In this document: in pieces, positions 9,013-17,957 of the stretch
How positions within the stretch are numbered: the stretch's first letter is position 1
How the letters are laid out: each line of letters starts with the position of its first letter
NCBI GenBank assembly: GCA_964451925.1
Contig: CAYVKA010000014.1
Location: 1 to 64,000 of the forward strand
Direction of reading: 5' to 3'
Length of the DNA stretch: 64,000 bases
From: Nevskia sp964451925
GTDB taxonomy: Bacteria > Pseudomonadota > Gammaproteobacteria > Nevskiales > Nevskiaceae
The notes under the pieces: generated by a model
Databases searched by the model: none
What the model saw: the letters and a program-made list of their open reading frames with translations, nothing else
What the model was told of the DNA's origin: nothing
Made by a program: the position numbers and the translations under genes

Positions 9013-9348
9013 TCAGCCCTTCTGCCGCTCGCCGCGGGCTTCGCTGCGGCACTGCTTGGCGGCGCCATCCTTTTCCGCCTTGCAGGCGTCGGTGTGGATG
9101 CTGCAGAAATACTCCGCCACGGCCAGCTTCTGCTTCATGCAGTCGTCGTAGCCATGACCGGCGGTCTTCTTGGCGCCAGCCATGTGGTGGTGCATCTTCT
9201 TGCCCGCCTTGGCCGGGGCGGCATCGGGCGTCGCCATTGCCGCTGCCGGTGCGGCAGGCGCCGCGGCGGTATCCTCGGCGACGGCCGACAGGGAGAACAA
9301 GGCGGCGCTCAGTGCAATGGACAGGGCAATGCGGTTGTTCAGCTTCAT
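9013..9348 (-). CDS. Small secreted His/Cys-rich protein of unknown function
   Basis: The 111-residue product has a Sec signal peptide (MKLNNRIALSIALSAALF, cleavage after SAVA) and a low-complexity Ala/Pro linker. A KKMHHHMAGAKKTAGHG segment follows, then a C-terminal part with four cysteines in DDCMKQ, EYFCSIH, DACKAE and KQCRSE. The even number of cysteines suggests disulfides in the periplasm, and the histidine cluster suggests metal binding; both are inferences. I do not recognise a named family. It lies between pgm and the ferredoxin reductase gene on its own. Confidence 0.75.
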   Translation of the reverse strand: MKLNNRIALSIALSAALFSLSAVAEDTAAAPAAPAAAMATPDAAPAKAGKKMHHHMAGAKKTAGHGYDDCMKQKLAVAEYFCSIHTDACKAEKDGAAKQCRSEARGERQKG

Positions 9349-9452
9349 CGGACATCCCTCCGTGGGTCAGTGACGCCGGGCTCTGGTCATGCCCGACGCA
9401 TGAATTATGCCGCAGATTCCGTGAACGGCGCGGGTATCACCCCGTTTTGACC

Positions 9453-10475
9453 TCAATCCGGCACGCCAAGTTTCTTGTGCACCGAGGGGCTGGTGGTGGT
9501 GTACTGCAGGTGCACTTTTTCGTTGGGGAACAGCTGGTGCTTGATGGCGAAGGCCGCCAGCGCCCCTTCGTGGAAGCCGGACAGGATCAGTTTCTTCTTG
9601 CCGGGGTAGTAGTTGATGTCGCCAACCGCGTAGATGCCAGCGGTGGAAGTCTGGAATTTCTCGGTATCGACCTCGATCTGGTGCTTGTTGAGCGTCAGTC
9701 CCCACTCGGCGATCGGCCCCAGTTTGGGGCTCAGGCCGTAGAACGCCAGCACATGGTCGACTTCCAGCACATGCTTGGCCTGGTCGATGCCGGTGACGTT
9801 GAGCGAGCTGAGGCGCCCGTCGGTCTCGCCATAGCCCAGCACGGTGCCGAGCAGCAGCCTGGCTTTGCCGGCCTCGGCCAGTTCCTTGAATTTAGACACC
9901 GAAGCCGGCGCCGCCTTGAACGCGGCGGAGCGGTGCACCAGCGTGACCTCGCTGGCCTTGCCCACCAGTTGCAGCGCCCAATCCAGCGCCGAATCGCCGC
10001 CGCCGCAGACCACCACCTTCTTGCCGTGGTGCAGGCTGGGGTCCTTGACACGGTAGAACAGCTGCCGGTCGTCGTACTTTTCGATGCCGTCCAGGCGCAG
10101 CAGCACCGGCTGGAAGGCGCCGACGCCGCCGGCGATGATCACCGCCTTGGTGCTGAATTCGGTGCCGGTGGAAGTCACCAGGCGGAAGCTGCCGTCCTCC
10201 AGCTTTTTCACCTCCTGCACCTGCTGCCCGAGGTGGAACGTCGGCGAAAACGGCTTGATCTGCTGCAACAGGCGCTCGACCAGTTCCAGCGCGCCGACGG
10301 TGGGAAAGCCCGGGATGTCGTAGATCGGCTTGTCGGGATAGAGTTCGGCGCACTGGCCGCCGATGATCGGCAAGGCATCGATGACATGGGCACGCAGGTC
10401 CAGCAGGCCCAGTTCGAAGACCTGGAACAGGCCGCAGGGGCCGGCGCCGACGATGACGACATCAGTCTGAATCAT
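9453..10475 (-). CDS. Ferredoxin--NADP(+) reductase, thioredoxin-reductase-like type
   Basis: The 340-residue flavoprotein has an N-terminal FAD site (VVIVGAGPCGLFQ), a central NADPH site (VVCGGGDSALDWALQL) and a C-terminal AVGDINYYPGKKK segment. It lacks the CxxC redox pair of thioredoxin reductase, which places it with the TrxR-like ferredoxin-NADP reductases (Bacillus YumC type). Such enzymes move electrons between NADPH and ferredoxin or flavodoxin. The start at 10475 (MIQTDVVIVGAG) is chosen because the frame upstream is not conserved. No ferredoxin gene lies nearby. Confidence 0.9.
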   Translation of the reverse strand: MIQTDVVIVGAGPCGLFQVFELGLLDLRAHVIDALPIIGGQCAELYPDKPIYDIPGFPTVGALELVERLLQQIKPFSPTFHLGQQVQEVKKLEDGSFRLVTSTGTEFSTKAVIIAGGVGAFQPVLLRLDGIEKYDDRQLFYRVKDPSLHHGKKVVVCGGGDSALDWALQLVGKASEVTLVHRSAAFKAAPASVSKFKELAEAGKARLLLGTVLGYGETDGRLSSLNVTGIDQAKHVLEVDHVLAFYGLSPKLGPIAEWGLTLNKHQIEVDTEKFQTSTAGIYAVGDINYYPGKKKLILSGFHEGALAAFAIKHQLFPNEKVHLQYTTTSPSVHKKLGVPD

Positions 10476-10759
10476 TGCTTGTTTGCCCGGTTGATCGCTT
10501 GTTTGAACAGTCCGGTCATGGGTGACCGGCTCTTGGACACGGACGACAGGGACGTCCACCATGTCTGCGATCAACAGTTTAGCGCCGGCCGCGTGGCCGG
10601 AATCATCCATTGGGCGTAGGTCCGCGGCGCGTAAGCACCCGGAATTGCGGGATGCGGGACTTCGGAAGTGGCGAGTGCCCTTCCCTGGGCGTCTGGTCCC
10701 TTGCGACCCAGATTAGACAGGCTCCCTTACGCGCGTGTTACACCCGCCTGGCGGCGCGG

Positions 10760-11578
10760 TTACCGGCGCAGGCCTTTCTCCTGGATCACGGTGGCGGCGA
10801 TCTCCTCGATCGACATATTGGCCGAATTGACAAACGGCAGGTTGCGGCGCCGGTACAGCTGCTCCACCTGGCGCAGTTCGTAGGCGCATTGCGCCAGCGA
10901 GGCGTATTTGGAGCCGGGCCGGCGCTCGCCGCGCACCTGCGCCAGGCGCTCGGGGTCGGAGGTCATGCCGAACAGCTTGGACTCGAAGCCTTCCAGGCAT
11001 TTGGGCAGCCGCAGTTGCTCCAGATCGTCCTCGGTCAACGGGAAATTGGTGGCGAAAATGGCGTGCTGCAGCGCCAGGTACAGCGTGGTCGGTGTTTTGC
11101 CGCAGCGGGAAGGGGCGATCAGGATGACGTCGGCCTTGGCCAGGTTGCGCGTGCTCTGGCCATCGTCGTGCTCCATGGCATAGTTCATCGCGTCGATGCG
11201 CGCGTGGTAGCGGCCGGAATCGGCCATGCCATGGGCGCGGCCCTGGGCATGGGTCGATTTCTGCCCCAGTTCGGCCTCGATCGGCGCCACGTAGGTATCG
11301 AACAGGTCCAGGAACAGGGCGTGGCCGCCGCGCAGGATGGCGCGCACCCCCTCGTTGACCGTGGTGCTGAACACGATCGGCCGCTGACTGGCCGTGGCGG
11401 CAAGGTGATTGATATAGTCCACCGTCACCCGCGCCTTCTCCGGCGTGTTGATGAACGGCAAGGTGGTCTTGGCGAAGTCCACCCCCTCGAACTGCGTCAG
11501 CAGCGTACCGCCCAGCGTCTCGGCGGTAATGCCGGTGCCGTCGGACACAAAAAATACGGTTCTTTGCACAGCACTCAT
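10760..11578 (-). CDS. ppsR: Phosphoenolpyruvate synthase regulatory protein (bifunctional kinase/pyrophosphorylase)
   Basis: PpsR inactivates PEP synthase by ADP-dependent phosphorylation of a threonine and reactivates it by phosphate-dependent removal. The 272-residue protein starts RTVFFVSDGTGITAETLG, a family signature. Its DUF299 P-loop is APSRCGKTPTTLYLA, close to E. coli GVSRCGKTPTSLYLA. Length matches E. coli PpsR (277). Its target ppsA starts about 430 bases away on the other strand, with one small transporter gene between them. Confidence 0.95.
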   Translation of the reverse strand: MSAVQRTVFFVSDGTGITAETLGGTLLTQFEGVDFAKTTLPFINTPEKARVTVDYINHLAATASQRPIVFSTTVNEGVRAILRGGHALFLDLFDTYVAPIEAELGQKSTHAQGRAHGMADSGRYHARIDAMNYAMEHDDGQSTRNLAKADVILIAPSRCGKTPTTLYLALQHAIFATNFPLTEDDLEQLRLPKCLEGFESKLFGMTSDPERLAQVRGERRPGSKYASLAQCAYELRQVEQLYRRRNLPFVNSANMSIEEIAATVIQEKGLRR

Positions 11579-11594
11579 AAAATCGATATGTGAT

Positions 11595-11924
11595 ATGGCT
11601 CAGTTGCCTTGGTTGTACCTGCTGCTCGCCGGCCTGTTCGAGCTCGGCTTCACCACCATCATGAAACTGTCCAACGGCTTCTCCCTGCAGCGGCCCGGAT
11701 ACGTGGTGGCGTTCTGCCTCTGCGCCCTGGCCAGCTTCGGCATGATCAATCTGGCGATCAAGGGCATCCCCCTGGGCACCGCCTATGCCATCTGGACCGG
11801 GATCGGCGTGTTCGGCACCGTGATCATCGGCATAGTCTGGTTCGGCGACCCCACCACCCCCGCCCGACTGGCATTCCTGGCCATGCTGCTGATCTCCATC
11901 ATCGGCCTTAAACTAGTCGAGTAA
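11595..11924 (+). CDS. Small multidrug resistance (SMR) family transporter
   Basis: The 109-residue protein has four membrane helices. It carries the SMR-conserved glutamate in helix 1 (LLAGLFELGFTTIMK) and GTAYAIWTGIGVFGTV in helix 3, which resembles the SugE/Gdx guanidinium exporters more than EmrE. Members work as antiparallel dimers that exchange protons for cations. The ATG at 11595 has no clear Shine-Dalgarno, and only 16 bases separate it from the divergent ppsR start. The substrate cannot be assigned from sequence alone. Confidence 0.85.
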   Translation: MAQLPWLYLLLAGLFELGFTTIMKLSNGFSLQRPGYVVAFCLCALASFGMINLAIKGIPLGTAYAIWTGIGVFGTVIIGIVWFGDPTTPARLAFLAMLLISIIGLKLVE

Positions 11925-12009
11925 CAAGCTCGATCGCAATTCCGTCTCAACTCGCCGCCTGCCCGGCGCCGCCCGCGGCGGCCTGGCGGTGGCACAAAGG
12001 ATGAAAAGC

Positions 12010-14389
12010 ATGGGTACCCCGACCGTTCTCTGGTTCAAGCAGCTGGGCATGCACGACGTCGAACTCGTCGGCGGCAAGAACTCCTCCCTGGGCGAGATGA
12101 TCCAGCATCTGAGCAAGGCCGGCGTCAGCGTGCCGGACGGCTTCGCCACCACCGCCGAGGCCTACCGCGAATTCCTGGCCCACGAGGGGCTGGCGGAGCG
12201 CATCAACGCGCAGCTGTCGGCGCTGGACGTCGACGACGTGCAGACCCTGGCCAAGACCGGCAAGGCGATCCGCGAGGCGGTGATCAAGGCACCCTTCCCC
12301 GCCGCCCTGGAGAAGGAAATCCGCGCCGCCTACCAGCAGCTGCTGGACCAGGCCGGGGTGGAAATCTCGGTGGCGGTGCGCTCCTCAGCCACCGCCGAGG
12401 ACCTGCCCGACGCCTCCTTCGCCGGGCAGCAGGAAACCTTCCTCAACGTGCGCGGCATCGAGGATGTGCTNNNNNNNNNNGGAAAAGATGAAGGAGGTGT
12501 TCGCCTCGCTGTTCAACGACCGCGCCATCGCCTACCGCGTGCACCAGGGCTTCGATCATTCCAAGGTGGCCCTGTCCGCCGGCGTGCAGCGCATGGTGCG
12601 CTCCGACATCGGCAGCAGCGGCGTGATGTTCACCATGGACACCGAATCCGGCTTCCGCGACGCGGTGTTCATCACCTCCAGCTACGGCCTGGGCGAGGCC
12701 GTGGTGCAGGGCGCGGTCAACCCGGACGAGTTCTACGTCTACAAGCCGGGCCTCAAGGCGCAGCGTCCTGCCATCCTCAAGCGCGGCCTGGGCGAGAAAG
12801 CCAAGAAGATGGTCTACGCCAGCAGCGGCGGCAAGGCGGTCGAATTCGTGCCGGTGCCCGAGGCCGACCGGCGCCAGTTCTCGCTCAACGACGCCGACAT
12901 CGCCGCCCTCGCCACCCAGGCCATGACCATCGAGGCCCACTACGGCCGGCCGATGGACATCGAGTGGGGCAAGGACGGCCTCGACGGCAAGATCTACATC
13001 CTGCAGGCGCGCCCGGAAACGGTGAAATCGCGCGCTTCCGGCAACACCCTGCGCCGCTACAAGCTCAAGGGCCGCAGCACGGTGCTGGCCGAGGGCCGCG
13101 CCATCGGCCAGAAGATCGGCGCCGGCAAGGTGCGCAACCTGCGCTCGCTGGACGAGATGATGCGGGTGCAGCCCGGCGACGTGCTGGTCACCGACATGAC
13201 CGATCCCGACTGGGAGCCGGTGATGAAGCGCGCCTCGGCCATCGTCACCAACCGCGGCGGCCGCACCTGCCACGCCGCGATCATCGCGCGCGAACTGGGC
13301 ATTCCGGCCGTGGTCGGCACCGGCGACGCCACCACCAAGCTGCGCGACGGCGCTGAAGTGACCGTGTCCTGCGCCGAGGGCGATACCGGCTTCGTCTACG
13401 ACGGCCATATCGACTTCGCCGTGGACGAGGTGGCGCTGGACAAGATGCCGGAAATCCCGGTGAAGATCATGATGAACGTCGGCACGCCGGAGCAGGCCTT
13501 CGATTTCGGCAGCCTGCCGCACAAGGGCGTGGGCCTGGCGCGCCTGGAGTTCATCGTCAACCGCCAGATCGGCATCCATCCGCAGGCGCTGCTGGAGCTG
13601 GACAAGCAGCCGGCCGAGGTGCGCCGCATCATCGACCCGATGATCGCCGCCTACCCCGGCGCGCTGGACTATTTCTGGATGCGCCTGGCCGAGGGCATCG
13701 CCACCATCGCCGCCGCCTTCGCGCCGGAGCCGGTGATCGTGCGCCTGTCCGATTTCAAGTCCAACGAGTACGCCAACCTGGTGGGCGGCAACCGCTACGA
13801 GCCGCATGAGGAAAACCCGATGCTGGGCTTCCGCGGCGCCTCGCGCTACATCTCGGAGACCTTCCGCCCCTGCTTCGATCTGGAATGCAAGGCGCTGAAA
13901 TACGTGCGCGACGAGATGGGCCTGACCAACGTGCAGGTGATGGTGCCGTTCGTGCGCACCCTCGGCGAAGCCCGGCGCGTTTCCGAGATCCTCAAGGAAA
14001 ACGGCCTGGAGCGCGGCAAGAACGGCCTGAAGCAGATCATGATGTGCGAATTGCCGAGCAACGCGGTGATGGCCGAGGAGTTCCTCGAATACTTCGACGG
14101 TTTCTCCATCGGCTCCAACGACATGACCCAGCTGACGCTGGGCCTGGACCGCGATTCCGGACTGGTCGCCGCGGGTTTCGACGAGCGCGATCCGGCGGTG
14201 AAGAAGATGCTGCACCTGGCCATCTCCGCCTGCCGCAAGCAGGGCAAGTACATCGGCATCTGCGGCCAGGGCCCCTCCGACCACCCCGACCTGGCGCGCT
14301 GGCTGCTGGACGAGGGCATCGAAAGCATGAGCCTGAATCCGGACACCGTGGTCGAGACCTGGCTGTTCCTGGCCGGCGCCAAGGCCTGA
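12010..14389 (+). CDS. ppsA: Phosphoenolpyruvate synthase, interrupted by a 10-N run
   Basis: PpsA converts pyruvate and ATP to PEP, AMP and phosphate for gluconeogenesis. The N-terminal ATP-grasp part runs through GGKNSSLGEM and SSATAEDLPDASFAGQQ. The phosphohistidine domain has GGRTCHAAIIARELGIP, and the C-terminal PEP domain ends with GICGQGPSDHPD. The ten Ns at 12471-12480 shift the apparent frame by one. Deleting them gives ...GIEDVLEKMKEVFASLF, which aligns without a gap to other PpsA proteins, so the gene is probably intact at 789 residues (E. coli 792). The ATG at 12010 is preferred because AAAGGA lies about eight bases upstream; ATG 12001 is an alternative. It is the target of PpsR. 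Confidence 0.93.
12471..12480. other. Assembly gap of ten Ns inside ppsA
   Basis: The sequence contains exactly ten undetermined bases. Protein homology on both sides indicates that the true gap is zero bases, since the flanks 'gaggatgtgct' and 'ggaaaagatg' join in frame. Confidence 0.95.
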
Positions 14390-14399
14390 GGCGCAAGCC

Positions 14400-14840
14400 A
14401 TGCGGCGGCGACACCCCGGACGCTGTGCGGCGCTGGTCGCCGCCGGATTGTTCGCCGCCGCCGCCGCGGCCGAAGACCCGGCGCTGCCGCCACTGCAGCA
14501 TTCCGGCGATATCGGCTACATCAGCGGCGGCATCGGCGTGGAGGAATCGCGGGCGATGAAGGCCGAGGCCGGCCGCCATCCGCTGTCGCTGACCTTCGTC
14601 AGCCGTATCGACGGGCGCGACAGCTACAGCGCGCCGGAACAGGTGACGATCCTCAAGGCCGATGGCGCACCGGTGCTGGACCTCAAGCCGGATGGACCGT
14701 TCCTGCTGGTGGACCTGCCGCCCGGCAAGTACCGCATCAGCGCCGGCTCGGCGCAGCGCAGCCGCACACAGACCGTGGAAATCACCCGCGGCGGCCACCA
14801 GCGCCTGGTGTTCGACGTGCCCGAAGCGGCGACTCCCTGA
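14400..14840 (+). CDS. Secreted hypothetical protein, possible beta-sandwich
   Basis: The 146-residue protein has a signal peptide (RCAALVAAGLFAAAAAA) and a segment GDIGYISGGIGVEESRAM. A region of alternating hydrophobic residues with LLVDLPPGKYRISAG and HQRLVFDVPE follows, typical of carboxypeptidase-regulatory-like beta sandwiches. The gene starts 10 bases after ppsA and ends 11 bases before the RNase T2 gene, so it may be cotranscribed. I do not recognise a characterised homologue, and no active-site motif is visible. Confidence 0.7.
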   Translation: MRRRHPGRCAALVAAGLFAAAAAAEDPALPPLQHSGDIGYISGGIGVEESRAMKAEAGRHPLSLTFVSRIDGRDSYSAPEQVTILKADGAPVLDLKPDGPFLLVDLPPGKYRISAGSAQRSRTQTVEITRGGHQRLVFDVPEAATP

Positions 14841-14851
14841 ACCTCCGCGCC

Positions 14852-15499
14852 ATGCCCGGTTCCACCTCCGCAAAGCGCCTGCTGCTCGCCGTCCTTGCCG
14901 CGCTGGGCGGCCTGCTGTGGCACAGCGGCCTGGCCGATCCGCCCGGACGCTTCGACTACTATGTGCTGAGCCTGTCCTGGTCGCCGCAATATTGCGCCGG
15001 CTCGCACCGCGGCGGCGACGAACCACAGTGCGCCCGCCCCTATGCCTTCGTCGCGCATGGCTTGTGGCCGCAGAACGAGCGCGGCTATCCGCGTGACTGC
15101 GGTGGCCGTGAACGGGTCAGCGAGGACACCATCGCGCGCATGCTGCCGCTGATGCCCAGCCGCGGCCTGATCATTCACGAATGGCGCACCCACGGCGCCT
15201 GCAGCGGCCAGGACGCGGACGACTACTTCGGCACCGTCAGCAGCGCCTACCGCAGCGTGCGCATCCCCGAACCGTATCGCGCGCTTGACCATTACCTGAC
15301 GGTCGACCCGCAGCAGCTGAAGCGCAACTTCGTCGGCGCCAATCCGGGCATGCGCGAAGACGGCCTCGCCGTGCAGTGCTCCGGGCACTACCTGCAGGAA
15401 GTGCGCGTCTGCCTGCGCCGCGATCTGAGCCCGCGTGCCTGCGGCGCCGACGTCGACGACCGCTGCGGCGGCAGCGCGGTGCTGCGGCCGGTGCGCTGA
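14852..15499 (+). CDS. Ribonuclease T2 family protein (RNase I-like)
   Basis: The 215-residue protein has an N-terminal hydrophobic signal and both T2 catalytic motifs: CAS I FVAHGLWPQ and CAS II IHEWRTHGAC, with the usual catalytic histidines. RNase T2 enzymes cut single-stranded RNA without base preference and in gammaproteobacteria act in the periplasm. Paired cysteines (QYCAGS, PQCARP, RDCGG, GACSG, VQCSG, VRVCL, RACGA, DRCGG) fit a disulfide-bonded secreted enzyme. It follows the secreted hypothetical protein by 11 bases. Confidence 0.9.
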   Translation: MPGSTSAKRLLLAVLAALGGLLWHSGLADPPGRFDYYVLSLSWSPQYCAGSHRGGDEPQCARPYAFVAHGLWPQNERGYPRDCGGRERVSEDTIARMLPLMPSRGLIIHEWRTHGACSGQDADDYFGTVSSAYRSVRIPEPYRALDHYLTVDPQQLKRNFVGANPGMREDGLAVQCSGHYLQEVRVCLRRDLSPRACGADVDDRCGGSAVLRPVR

Positions 15500-15534
15500 G
15501 CCGCGCGCGGCGGGGGCCTGCCCCGCCGGTGTGA

Positions 15535-16929
15535 TCAGTGCGCGGGCCCCGTGGTCCGTGGCTGCAGCAGGGCTGTGGCTTCGCGGCCGACCTTGCGTGC
15601 GCGCTTGTCCTGATACATGGCGCCATCGGCCGCTTCGGCGGCGCCGAGCAGGCTGCCATGGGCGCTGCGCAGGGCGTAGCCGATCGAAGCCGACACGCCC
15701 ACCGCCTGCAGCGCCTTGCGCAGCCTCTCCTGCACCACCGGTGCCACTTCCGGCACCAGCTCGGTGGCGAGGAAGGCATATTCGTCGCCGCCGACCCGGG
15801 CCACCACGTCGCGCCGGCGCACGCAGCCGCGCAGCGCCAGCGCAGCACGCTGCAGCAGCGCATCGCCGCCGGCGTGGCCTTCACGGTCGTTGACGTCCTT
15901 GAGGCCGTCGAGATCGATGACGAACACGCCGGCGTTGCTCAGTTCGCGCTGGCAGCGCTGCTCCTCGATCTGCAGACATTGCTCCCAGCCGCGGCGGTTG
16001 TAGAGCAGCGTCAGCGCGTCGGTGGCGGCTTCGCGGCGCGCCTGCTCCTCGCGCAGCGCCAGCTGCTGCCGCTGCTGCACGTACAGGCGCATGATCAGCT
16101 CGGCATTCCAGATCAGCAGCACCACGAACACCATCACGCTGGCGGCGACGGTGATGGCCACGCCCAGCGACAGGTCGATGACGCCATGGCGGATGGCCGC
16201 CACCTGCAGGTAGCCGAAGAACACCGGCACCAGGACCGCGGCCAGCAGCATGCGTCGGCTGGCAATGCCGCCGTCGGGCTGGGCCGACAACAGGCTGGCC
16301 AGGCCGCGCCCCGGGTGCAGGCTCTGCAGGCCGATGGCCAGCAACGTCATGCTCAGGGCGGCCAGCGGCGGCATACCGAAGCGCAAACCCTCAAGCGGTT
16401 GCCCCAGTCGGTCGAAGTCGAACAGGTAGCTGAGCAGGGCCGCGGCGGGCAGGAACAGGCTGGCGGCCGCGGCCACATCCGCCAGGTCGAAACGGTCGCG
16501 GCGGCGGCCGAAATACAGCCAGGCGGCCAGGCCGAACAGCACGAAGCTCAACGCCGACTGCGGCGAGGGGCGGCCGTCGAAGTCCACATCCAGCTCACGC
16601 AGGCGGCGGGCATAAAGCAGCTGGCCGATGCCGCCCTCCATTCCCATCAGGTATTCGCCCAGCGCCACCGCGCCGATGGCGGCCAGCAGCACGGCGAGCA
16701 GGCGCCCACCCTGCAGCAGCAGGGCTTGCTTGTGCACCGCAGCGGCGGCACAGCTGAGGAGGCTCAAAGCGGCCAGGCACAGGCACAGGGCGGTGAGCGG
16801 CACTTCGGCCGGCTGGCGCGGCACCACCTGGATCAGCCAGGTCCAGCCCCAGGTCCAGGCCAACAGCAGCACCACGCCGGCGCCGGCGGCGAGCAGGGCG
16901 CAAGTGAAGGCAAAGCGGGGCAAGCGCAT
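15535..16929 (-). CDS. Membrane-bound GGDEF diguanylate cyclase
   Basis: The 464-residue protein has an N-terminal half of about eight membrane helices, which is probably a MASE-type sensor, and a short coiled coil (QQRQQLALREEQARREA). A C-terminal GGDEF domain holds TDALTLLYNRRGWEQ, VFVIDLDGLKDVND and the active-site loop RVGGDEYAF. An intact GGDE(Y) loop predicts cyclic-di-GMP synthesis. The start at 16929 has GGAG six bases upstream; ATG 16941 is an alternative. The gene is convergent with the RNase T2 gene. The ligand of the membrane part is unknown. Confidence 0.88.
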   Translation of the reverse strand: MRLPRFAFTCALLAAGAGVVLLLAWTWGWTWLIQVVPRQPAEVPLTALCLCLAALSLLSCAAAAVHKQALLLQGGRLLAVLLAAIGAVALGEYLMGMEGGIGQLLYARRLRELDVDFDGRPSPQSALSFVLFGLAAWLYFGRRRDRFDLADVAAAASLFLPAAALLSYLFDFDRLGQPLEGLRFGMPPLAALSMTLLAIGLQSLHPGRGLASLLSAQPDGGIASRRMLLAAVLVPVFFGYLQVAAIRHGVIDLSLGVAITVAASVMVFVVLLIWNAELIMRLYVQQRQQLALREEQARREAATDALTLLYNRRGWEQCLQIEEQRCQRELSNAGVFVIDLDGLKDVNDREGHAGGDALLQRAALALRGCVRRRDVVARVGGDEYAFLATELVPEVAPVVQERLRKALQAVGVSASIGYALRSAHGSLLGAAEAADGAMYQDKRARKVGREATALLQPRTTGPAH

Positions 16930-17064
16930 GCGCAACTCCATCCCTCCGTTCCCTGGCGACAACGATCCTTTGCCGGCAGTGTAGCGCCGCGGAAGGCGGA
17001 CCGGAACTGGCCGCAGCCGCCGCGCGTCGCCGCAGCCACCGCGCTTGCCGGCGCGTGCCGTGCC

Positions 17065-17856
17065 TCAGGGGACCCGCAGATCCTCGATGCGGACTTCCGG
17101 GCGCAGCGCCAGGCGCTGCCGGAACCAGAGGAAGGCGGCGGCGGCCATGGCGCCGGGGCCCTTGATGCCGAACTCGATGTGTCGCGGCAGGCTGCCGCCG
17201 CCACGGGAAGGCAGGCTCGACAGCTTGACCGCCGGAAACTCGCGCAGCGTGGCTTCCATCAGCTCCAGCAGGTCGCCCTCGCCGCTGGTGCCCAGCGCGC
17301 GCAGCGAGAACTCCTGCGGCGGATCGGCGCGGTGCAGACCGCGCAGCGGCTGGTCCAGCACCCATTGCAGCATCGGCCAGGCCATTTCCGGAAAGCCCGG
17401 CACGAAATAGCAGCCGCCGATGGAAAAGCCGGCTACGCGATTGACCGGATTGGGGATCAGCGCCGCGCCCTGCGGGAAATGCGCCATCAGCACGCGGTTC
17501 GGGTAGGCGCGCTCACCGTACTCCGCCTGGATCAGCGCCACCCCCTCGGCATGCGGCAGCAGCGGCACGCCGAAAGCGCGCGCCGCCGCCTGGCGGGTGC
17601 AGTCGTCCGGAGTGGCGCCGATGCCGCCGCAGGACAGCACCGTGTCGCCGCGCCGGTGCGCCGTGGCGATCGCCTCGGCGATCTGCGCCTCGTCATCGCC
17701 GAGGAATTGCGCCCACGACAGCGCCATGCCGCGCGCGCCGAGCAAGCCGATCACCTGCGGCAGATGCTTGTCGGCGCGCTTGCCGGAGAGCAGTTCGTCG
17801 CCGATCACCAGCAGGCCGATGGCCTGCTGGTGATCGGTGGGAGGCGTTAAGGGCAT
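17065..17856 (-). CDS. CinA/MoaB-type molybdopterin-binding domain protein
   Basis: The 263-residue protein has the MoCF/CinA N-terminal domain: LLVIGDELLSGKRADKHLP and VLSCGGIGATPDDCTRQAAA match the molybdopterin-binding signature. It lacks the C-terminal nicotinamide-nucleotide amidase domain of full-length CinA and belongs to the stand-alone competence/damage-inducible A family, whose role is unclear. The ATG at 17856 begins MPLTPPTDHQQAIGLLVIG. Its neighbours on the same strand are the isocitrate dehydrogenase gene upstream and the GGDEF gene downstream. Confidence 0.85.
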   Translation of the reverse strand: MPLTPPTDHQQAIGLLVIGDELLSGKRADKHLPQVIGLLGARGMALSWAQFLGDDEAQIAEAIATAHRRGDTVLSCGGIGATPDDCTRQAAARAFGVPLLPHAEGVALIQAEYGERAYPNRVLMAHFPQGAALIPNPVNRVAGFSIGGCYFVPGFPEMAWPMLQWVLDQPLRGLHRADPPQEFSLRALGTSGEGDLLELMEATLREFPAVKLSSLPSRGGGSLPRHIEFGIKGPGAMAAAAFLWFRQRLALRPEVRIEDLRVP

Positions 17857-17928
17857 GGGTCAGCCACAAGCAGGTGAAATGGACAGAACGGAAGCTTGCC
17901 GTGCACAGCTTTTTTTCGCTGTTGCGCT

Positions 17929-17957
17929 TCTCGCCTCTCCCCTCTCGCCTCCCGGCT
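17929..17957. repeat. Pyrimidine-rich 'ctcgcctctc' repeat next to the icd stop
   Basis: The motif CTCGCCTC occurs at 17932 and again inside CTCTCGCCTCCCGG just beyond the icd stop codon. The same GAGGCGAGAGG-type core forms an inverted repeat at 63657-63743, so this is probably one arm of a dispersed intergenic element. Confidence 0.45.

Noticed and set aside
12001..14389. Frameshifted or split ppsA pseudogene
   Set aside because: The apparent shift comes only from the ten Ns. Removing them restores a full-length protein with all motifs.
15538..17850. 770-codon open frame on the plus strand opposite the GGDEF and CinA-like genes
   Set aside because: It spans two genes and their spacer in antisense with a Gln/His/Arg-rich translation and no recognisable motif.
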